Below, piece after piece: positions 56,341-64,000 of a stretch of DNA of 64,000 bases. The DNA lies in NCBI GenBank assembly GCA_030704615.1, contig CM060732.1, positions 21,638,001 to 21,702,000 on the forward strand, written 5' to 3'. Below the pieces are notes generated by a model. It saw nothing but the letters and a program-made list of their open reading frames with translations. It was not told the origin of the DNA and did not search any database. This DNA comes from Takakia lepidozioides. Taxonomy: Eukaryota > Streptophyta > Takakiopsida > Takakiales > Takakiaceae. Numbering within the stretch: position 1 is the stretch's first letter; each line of letters opens with the position of its first letter. Position numbers and translations under genes: made by a program.

Positions 56341-58362
56341 CACTGGCTGCAGGTCATGACTGATTGTTCTGAGCGGGCTGAGTGCTTAGAGATATCCAAC
56401 TCTTCTATCTTGGAGTTTCCGCCTCGGATAGCGAAGGGATGGGTGAGTAAAAGCCGCTCGACAACTCCGCAAAAGATGAAGTGACCTCCCCACTCTCGCA
56501 GAGTGTTGCTGCTAGTCTGAACACTGCAGCTGGTCTTACCCCCGGCGTCGCAATCATGGTTGCCGAGAACAGTGGGGCTTGACACACAGAGGTGGCTGCC
56601 CCCAACAATACACTGGCTGCACTAGCCTTGGCAGCAGGTGTCAGTGCTGTACATGTAGCTCTCCCCAATGGCACAATAACGGCTTCTGTATTTGTCGGAC
56701 GAGAACTAGGTGCCATGGATATCGTCGACACTGTCTCCCCCAACATGAATGATTGAGGCAACCTAGCATGACGGCTTGCCTCCCCACGCTGTGGATCTAA
56801 CTCCACCTCTGCACCTCGTGGCTCAGGAACTCGTGCTGCTCCTCGAGTGACGGCTGCAGCAGACTCCACCTGCACTAGTGGTAGTGCTGCCCCACACATA
56901 AATCCCATGCCTCCCATGTCTCCTCCATCAGGATGACGCTGCTGAGGAGGAACAGGAGGTGGACCCTCAGGTCTTGGAGCTGGTACCACCTGAGCTGTGG
57001 CCATGGCAGCAAGCTTTTGCTCTAGTTGCTGAAGCCGGTTGGCCATGCCTTGGTCAACGCCCTGACCTCCACGTCCTTGGCCATACTATGCTTGCCCTCG
57101 TCCTACACCTTGTGCCTGACCACCTCGTCCTCTCTGAGATACTTCAGCTCGCCCTCGGCCACCATTGTTCCCTTGGAACTGGCCTTGCCGCAACTCAGGG
57201 TGCAAGTCATAACACTGGGCATCTCCATGCTAATACTTGCCACAATGCCCACACTGCAACTGTGCAGGCTGTGCTTGTGCCGACCTTTTGCCACTCTTTG
57301 GGCAATCTTTCTTGACATGGGGTCCTCCACATGTCCAACATATCACCCCTGGTTGTTGTTGGCTTGCAAAAGATGCTACTGGCCTCTGCACCTGAGGTCC
57401 CCTATAAGCTCCATGGAATTTGGGTTGGGAAACCTTGCCCCCCTGACCACGCTGTTGGGCAGTCCCTTGTGCCTGTTGGCTGGCAGCTGCGCCTCGTGCA
57501 GGCATGTCCTTGCCAAATCCAATGGTAACAACTCGCTCCTCCACCATGTTGAGCTCAATCCGCTCAGCCAACAAAAACACATCTGCTAATGTGGGTTGGG
57601 CTGCTTGTAACAGGGTTGCATCCCGCACCCTTCTCCTGAGCTCCTTGTCCAAAATTCCATACCAGAACTGGATTGCCTGAGCTTCAGTAACCCCTTGGGT
57701 CACACTTATCAAGCGCCTCATACGAGTGTAGGCCTCTCGCAAGCTCTCACTGGATTTGCGCTGGAAGTCTTGCAAACTTCGCAGCTTTTCTGTCCGTACA
57801 CCTTGGTAGTGGGAGTGCTGGTAGTGGGAGATATTGGTGCTGATGTAGGTACTGGTTGCGTCGTGCCTCGAGTAATGGAGACGTAGTCAGGTGACCAATA
57901 CATCCTCCGCTCCTCAATTTCTGCTTCATGTCCTCGCCTGAACTCGTGGTAATCGTCCATAGGCGGGCCTTCCAAATGCTGGAACAGTCCCTTCCACGCC
58001 ATGAATGGGGTGAATAGCTGTGGATTGCGCATCTGCTGCAAATCACAACAGCTGTCGAATTCCTCGATAAAGTCATCCAGCTCGATTGTGCCTATAGCTC
58101 CAGAGTACCTACGAGGCCCCTTGGTAGCTCCATACATCTCCTCCATGTCGTCCCACAACAATGGCAAAAGAAACTGCACACCTATTGATAAAGCCTCCGA
58201 GTCTATGTCTGACTTTGCACTAGTTGAGGGTGGAGGTGAAGATGGTCTGAACCAAACACCTCGTCTTGTGAACCCACTCTCACTGCTACTACCTGTAGCC
58301 GTACTCCCCTCAAAACCCTTGGGTAACTCCGTGATGACACTCACAACCCGCACCTCCCCCAC
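56340..58362 (-). pseudogene. Ty3-gypsy gag with two zinc knuckles
   Basis: Minus strand. 58362-57718 encodes the gag N-terminal part (ELDDFIEEFDSC, WKGLFQHLEGPPMDDYHEF). A frameshift near 57770 leads into 57775-57230: DFQRKSSESLREAYTRMRRL, TEAQAIQFWYGI, then knuckle CWTCGGPHVKKDC. A second knuckle, CGHCGKY(stop)HGDAQC, is split by TAG at 57230. A Gly/Arg/Gln-rich tail (to about 57050) and a Gln/Pro/Ala-rich region starting MANRLQQLEQKLAAM follow to about 56340. No start ATG was found in frame at 58362 (a stop lies just upstream). Same strand as the pol at 50047-47546, so the two may be halves of one element parted by the plus-strand block. Confidence 0.8.
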
Positions 58363-58882
58363 GTAACACTATAAGGCTCTAGTACTAATTCTAATAGTGA
58401 CACGGGTGAGCACCTGTTGCGGATTAAGGGTCATATCCTAGTGGCTAAGGGCACCTGCACCTGCATCCACCGCAAGAACTCCTATGGTTGGCTGGTCATC
58501 AACCCAGCCTCACCATAGAAGAAACACTAGTGGTCTTGCTGGTCATCACTCCAGCCTCACCACCGACAGCATACTCTAGGATTGACCGGTGATCAAATCC
58601 GGCCTAATCCCTATGAAAGCAAGCGCCCACACAAAACCAACATGGCGTACAGTCAAGCATGCAGGTGTTGGAGGGGATCCAAACACAAGAAATCAAAACA
58701 TCAACACCCCCACACCAAAATCCATCTGTAGTGTTGATCATGCAGAATATCCCAGCCCAAAACCCCGGACTGACTGGCCTCCACCAAGAGAGGCTTTGGC
58801 AACTACAAGTACAAAGTAATGAAAATAGTAAAGAGAGGGAGGGGATGAATAGAGGCCCGACCAAGCAAGATCTAATCCTGAT

Positions 58883-59331
58883 CTATGCTATCAACTGCCA
58901 GACTTCTCTCAAAGTGCCTCGCTCTGCATGATGGTAAGGTGTAGGAGGTATGTCTATGTCCAGAAACCTGCCACTAACCTTGTCCCAAGCTACAGTAGCT
59001 CGCTCTAACCAACCCTTCCCCTCTTTCTGCCAGGTAGAGACAAAGCAATACTTCCCTATCTCCCGCTCACTGAATACTAAAGAAAATAAAGGTAGGGTCT
59101 GACAGTCTCTCAACTCGAAAGCTTTGAGACGGTTGCGAGTGTCCTCATTGCGAATGATTGCATCTCCTTCAAGCAGAACAAACGTGTCATTGCTAATGAA
59201 CCCCCGCTCGTGGTTGCCTTGTGCAGAGCGTGTCTGGCTGCAACCATGTCTGATTGCACAAACTTGTGTAGCTCCCGCAGGTCTCTTCTCTTAGCCTGTG
59301 CATACAAGGGGACAAGATTTATGTTTCTCAA
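58883..59331 (-). pseudogene. Frameshifted ORF fragment upstream of gag, unknown family
   Basis: The minus strand reads LVPLYAQAKRRDLRELHKFV and then, one frame over, GFISNDTFVLLEGDAIIRNE, LKAFELRDCQTLPLFSLVFS, VSTWQKEGKGWLERA and LDIDIPPTPYHH. A coherent globular protein of about 150 aa seems to run through a single frameshift near 59200. I do not recognise it. It sits 5' of gag on the same strand, so it may be part of the element or host sequence next to it. Confidence 0.4.
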
Positions 59332-60389
59332 GGAACTCAGACTGATTTTAGTGGAGAGCAGTTGGACGAGTTGATTGCATACTGGGAGTCAGGCATTAGC
59401 AATAGACAACACACTGCTGTAGTTGGCGTTGAGGGCCTCAATATTGCTTTGGACAGTCAGAACTCTATTGGAGCAAGCAGTTCTGCAGCTGTAGGTGAAA
59501 TACCAAAGTGGGTGGAAGCTAGGCTTGGAACACAGCCAAAGACAGCCCCGGGGACCAAGGTGTTCAGCCACAAGGCTGTGGTGTACTGGAGCCAAGATGC
59601 TCCAAAAATAAAAAAATAAAAAAAACTACAATGCATACCATTAAGATTCTAGCACACAGCAAATGAACACCACCACGTTAACCTTATCTTACCACAACAA
59701 ATATGTTGAAACAAAACCAAAATGGATGTCAAATGGATGACAATCAACTAGAAACATTCGTCCCATGAACATCTCGTGCCGTGACAAGTGCCAGACGCCA
59801 TTGCGTAGTCTTTGCCTAAGGGCAGGACCAATAGAAAAGAGATTTAGAACATGGACAATCTAATTAGCACTCCTCCCAAAAAGTGATCGTCAGTATGCTC
59901 AACCAACTTAGCAAACACAATATTCAATGAATTTAACCCTTAAGTTCCCGAGCCTTTTTTTGACTTTTTACCAATTTTGGGTACCCAGCTGCAGTAAATT
60001 GCCCCTAGAAACCTACCAAAAATCATCCGGAGATTCCAGCCTTATAGCAATGGGCCCAGCTCATTTATGCATGACATACCAAAAAATGAGCCAAGTCCAC
60101 CGTGGAAATTGTGAGATTATAGCGTTGGCCCGGACCTCAAATATCAGGTCCCAAAGAAAAAGTGGGGAGCTTTGATAGAGTGTAAAAGAAATTGGGGATG
60201 GTTGAAAGCAGTTTAAACTAGTTCCTAGGGGAGGGAACTACTGCCAAGTCCAAGAACACTAGCTGGAGAATTCAGAAGTTCAACTGTGTTTTCAGCTTAG
60301 TGTCTCTAGCTCGTTTGTGGCGCCAGTTGAAATCAGCTTCATCTCTCTTATCAGGGGACCTCCCATTGAGAGGGAAGCAGCTTCCTCCC
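59332..60389. other. Unassigned stretch
   Basis: A plus-strand frame at about 59310-59619 (LDELIAYWESGISNRQ, EIPKWVEARLGTQPK) is open but unrecognised. The rest is non-coding. Confidence 0.3.
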
Positions 60390-60650
60390 GCGTTGTCAAG
60401 TAACTTTGGGAATAGCTGCACACAATTGGCCCCAAGCTTTCCTCCCCTCAGTTAACAGATCATGGTATGTATGAAACAAAACAGATCTGCCCCTGAGGGG
60501 TTTACCTTCAAAAACCCAAGCACATCTAGCTTTCCACAAATTCCATAAAGTGTGAGCTCTAATCGAAGTATGCGTAGCTTGTCTTACGGGAAGAATCATG
60601 TGGGAAGAATCTTTTATGATTTCATAAATTAAATTTTTTATGTACATTTT
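60390..60650 (-). pseudogene. L1 LINE ORF2 C-terminal fragment
   Basis: The minus strand encodes RAHTLWNLWKARCAWVFEG and TYHDLLTEGRKAWGQLC. This matches the end of the LINE at 8601-11746 (LWHLWRARCKKTF, LVYNDLLTE then KKAW). Only the tail survives. Confidence 0.7.
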
Positions 60651-60924
60651 TTCTTCTCATGGTATGTCTCAGGGGTTTTACTACCAATAATTTGAAGTCC
60701 CCGGCCTGGAAGGACGAGGGCGACCCGGCCCCCAATATGACCCTGTTGGCCCCGGTGTGTTGGCAGGGGATAGCTCCAGGAAGGCCTAGGTAAAACTGTG
60801 TGCAAACATCAAAAGAGCTCCACAAAATGCAGATTCGCTCCATGAGTCCTTCAAATCGACATGGGGGCACCAAGGAATCCTATGCATCAGCACTTCGCAG
60901 GATCAATGCATCTGGAACAAGCTG

Positions 60925-61125
60925 CCAAGCATAGGCCTTATGCCTCCCATGGTTTCTTTTTAGGGGTCTAGTCTAGACGTCCCCGGTAGTTCGATTGTCC
61001 TCCTCGTAGGGTTGGTTCACTTATTCACTTTGGAGGGGCGGGGGGTTTTAAATTCTTTTCCCCCTAATAATTCTGAATAAAATATTTCCAGGGCCTGAGT
61101 CTGTTTTTCTCTTAAATAAAAAAAA
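60925..61125 (+). mobile_element. Possible LINE 3' UTR and poly-A tail
   Basis: A G/T-rich stretch with ATTCTGAATAAAATATTTCC and an A-rich end (AAATAAAAAAAAAC) near 61118 resembles the 3' end of the L1 at 11700. No coding is attached. Confidence 0.35.
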
Positions 61126-62967
61126 ACAATAATTAACCACTGACCTTTTTTCCTTTTCTTTTTTTGGACCCTATCGATGCAGTATCCTATGTCCACTTAT
61201 GACTTCTATTTCCGTTTTCAAACATATTTACCCCTTTTCCTGCTCACCCTCTGCTCACAGGAACCAACTCTTAAATTTGGATGTGGGATATGCTAGAGAT
61301 GGGCCAATGCGGGCGTGCGAAAACTCCCATTTCATTTACCTTTCCGGTTCAATATTTCCACCTTGGGGCAGTTCTTGACATGACAAGTTCTTGTTGGTTC
61401 TAACTTAGAACCCGTGGTTGTACATCACGACCACATCTCCCAACCACATTTTTGTGAGAACCTGATGTATCCAAACGCGGTGGTTTGAAAGAATAGTGGC
61501 AAAAATTAAAAGATAAACAAGCACAACAAGCAACTTGAAACAAATTTGTAATGACATTACATTGTAAAAATGTTGTTTTATTAATTTATAGCAGCCAAAG
61601 CAAAACATGGAAGCACAGCTGGGCAGCAGTCCAAATCCACCTCCTCATCGAGATTACAGGAGACCTTCCCTGTCCCTCTCAGGAGGGAATGAGGTCTCCC
61701 AGCATCACCCCAGCCTTGAACATTCTTGACTGGCATAAGGGCCCTCCTCTGGAGTACCATATCATAGTATTTGAACATTTCAGTACCCAATTTTTCTCCC
61801 CAATGTAAGCTCAGCAATTGATATGGCAGCAGTTCAGATATTATACAGTTTAAGCCCCTCTTCACAAATATACATTGAACTTGTATGTCAGATGCACTTC
61901 CAAGTCTCCACAGAAAAATCCATAACAAATACATTCATCTTGTAAGAGGCCATTAGAGGATACCCACCATCTTAACCGGTCAATAGGGCACTGATAAGCA
62001 ACCCTAGCTCCAGCTGTCAGCTTTCGAGTTCTTCTTCCAAAAGTCACTAAAGCATCCTCAACTAAGAAGTGGAGCAAAACTTGCATCCATGCGATCTGGT
62101 TTCACATTCTACATTCCAATGCAATCTGCTACGCGGCAGGTGGTCTCAATGTTGGATCGTGGGCTTCATCTTATGTTTGATGGTGCTCTCCTGGAGCTTT
62201 GGTACCTGGGCATCAGCATCAGAAAAATCTCCTCAGATATAGAACAAGTGGCAAGAGAAAGCTACATTAAGAGTCTTGTGGGAGCTTTCACCCAATGTTT
62301 TCAGTCGTCGTCTCTCTGCAGGGGCCCACACTTAGGCCTCACGACAAAATTAAAACATACTCCATCCCACCATGCCTAACAGACCACCTCCCTGCTCCTA
62401 CTAAGGTAGAGAGCTACAGACCTGAAAAAGAAACTGAAAAGGGTGAGTATGCCCAGTGTCTGCATGCCATCATGTTTTCATATGGGGAGGAGAACACCAC
62501 TCCTAAGTAATCACTAAACTCCCCATAAAAACAAAAACGTCCTGAGCCCAGGTGCTAAAGATTTTCCTCCTGGAGGTTGGAATACCACAACCCACTCCAG
62601 CAGGGTCAGCATCCCACAGGGACTACATCTACAAGGTGTGATACCAAAATTTGCAGGCAACCATCAAAGAGTACATCATCTCTACCGGAGGCAACATGAT
62701 GCTTTCTAATACGATGTCAATGACCACCCTTGGATCAGCATCCAAATGCCATAACTAGACTGGCACTGTTGTGCTCATTTCAGGTTGCGTTTTATACCCT
62801 TTGGACGTGACAGCCAAAACCAGCTGCAAGACAGAAAGACTCCAGATATTTTTTCAAGTACTCCATCTCCCTCCATTTTACGTCCAGACATTGACAAACA
62901 TACCATCATACTTACACATTTTCGTCTTTTTCAACCAGCTATGGCTCAAGGGCCGCTATCAATTCTG
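61126..62967. other. Unassigned stretch
   Basis: Open frames on the minus strand (62086-61862, 61934-61581) and plus strand (62089-62379) overlap and show no recognisable domain. May include the 3' flank of a minus-strand gene ending at 62968. Confidence 0.3.
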
Positions 62968-63165
62968 CTATTGCAATGACAATAAAGAGTGCAATCCCTT
63001 CCCACCACTAAATGACGGCGTGGCATTGGCATCTTTGTTGAATAAAGGGGTCGATGAAAGTGAAAACTGAGGGGTGGAATCGCTTGTTCCAGCAGTGGAT
63101 TCAGCCTGGCCAGGTGCATCAGAGCTGCTTTTCAGTCCCGAACCCGACAAATCTGAGCCTACATC
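62968..63165 (-). CDS. Possible terminal exon of a host gene (Ser/Gly-rich tail)
   Basis: After a good acceptor (TTGTTTTGTCCAG at 63166) the minus strand is open for 65 codons to a TAG at 62968: DVGSDLSGSGLKSSSDAPG, then STPQFSLSSTPLFNKDANAT and GGKGLHSLLSLQ. The composition fits a disordered protein end. A candidate upstream exon lies near 63620-63720 (MEISGLRKFVRQLV, FAAFNIEPKL, donor GTAAGAG at about 63630), but the frame link between them was not established. The gene would extend past the window edge. Confidence 0.3.
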   Translation of the reverse strand, partial: DVGSDLSGSGLKSSSDAPGQAESTAGTSDSTPQFSLSSTPLFNKDANATPSFSGGKGLHSLLSLQ

Positions 63166-64000
63166 CTGGACAAAACAAGTTCATCATCATAACCACGTCC
63201 ACTTTCCACTTCTGCAGAAGGTTCTCACATTGTGGCTCACAAAAAGAAACATAATTAGGATGCTAATGAACAATCACTCTCATGTAGCTGTCACACATCA
63301 ACTGCTTAGGAGCACCCAACTAAATATCAACATGAGAGCCTAGTCAACTCTGAACTCAATTTTGAGAGGTACCCAAAGACTGAAGGATAACCACATGACG
63401 GTAAAGATGAGCATACGGATGAAGACAAAGGCACCAGGACAAAACTTCAAGGAAAAGAAACAACATCAAAAAGGAAGGAAACCAGAAAGAATGCTGTCAC
63501 ATCACTTTGAGAGTCAATCCAAGAGAAGACAGCGAAGAGCAGCCAACTAGCAGGCAAGTAGTTGGTACTTTAAGCTCGTGCTTCATAACAGTGGAAGCCC
63601 TAACCATGTCACAGACAAGCCTCTTACCTAACTTTGGTTCGATATTGAATGCTGCAAACCTTAAAACTGTAGTTACCAGCTGGCGAACAAATTTCCGTAG
63701 TCCACTAATTTCCATAGGTGTGGGCAGAAAAGTACTTTAAGGTAGCAGTGATCCCGACTTTCCAGTAAGACTAAACATATAACACAACAAACCCTGGACT
63801 TAGCATTGGCTGTCCAATGACGAGGCTTTGAGGCTTTGAGGCTTCTGGCAGAATTTGGGATACGAAAGAAATGTCATTTCAGTTAGTGGAGGTTTGATTC
63901 TGTGATATTAGCTCTTAAATCAGAGTGCAGATGACAGTGCCCTCAATGTCTTTCTGTGTACACTTTTGAAAACTAGCATCTGTCAGATCTGATGACTACG

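Overview
This is nuclear DNA from a land plant, most likely a non-seed plant (moss, lycophyte or fern grade); the exact lineage is inference. Spliced genes with GT/AG introns of about 90-720 bp, a plant-type nucleotide-sugar transporter, an intact RPL21, and Ty3-gypsy, Ty1-copia, L1, MULE, CACTA and hAT relics all point to a plant. Nothing suggests bacterial, organellar or viral DNA.

Four spliced genes can be reconstructed with every exon phase agreeing. All are on the minus strand: (1) an unknown protein with a ParB/sulfiredoxin-like DGNHR motif (290-2899), whose first intron holds a palindrome array; (2) 60S ribosomal protein L21 (13786-14676, 164 aa); (3) a type II membrane SGNH/PC-esterase-like protein with an Ig/filamin-like N-terminal region (22700-26346, 606 aa); (4) a UDP-rhamnose/UDP-galactose transporter family protein (29493-32503, 347 aa). 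A possible terminal exon of a fifth gene ends at 62968.

Most of the rest is mobile DNA in layers. 3.9-7.4 kb: decayed MULE-like transposase with a SWIM finger, divergent from gene 1. 8.2-11.7 kb: gypsy integrase fragment fused to a 5'-truncated L1 LINE. 12.9-13.3 kb: CACTA DUF4218 fragment. 14.9-16.3 kb: copia gag to pre-integrase remnant. 16.3-21.2 kb: a duplication offset by 1020 bp, 120-bp subrepeats and a 255-bp inverted pair, enclosing a copia LTR that carries a hAT-type MITE. 28.2-28.9 kb: RTE-like RT fragment. 41.0-46.3 kb: minus-strand LINE with RT, RNase H, zinc finger and a PD-(D/E)xK restriction-like endonuclease, a Dualen/RandI-like layout. 46.9-59.3 kb: gypsy complex with a 1.2/1.6-kb inverted repeat, two integrase copies in opposite orientation, 10-bp repeat arrays, a broken coiled-coil ORF and a separate gag.

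The strongest leads are the Dualen-like LINE, the ParB-like gene with palindromes in its own intron, and the gypsy complex with helical-period decamer arrays and an extra coiled-coil ORF. No annotation here was checked by database search; family names rest on motifs read by eye.
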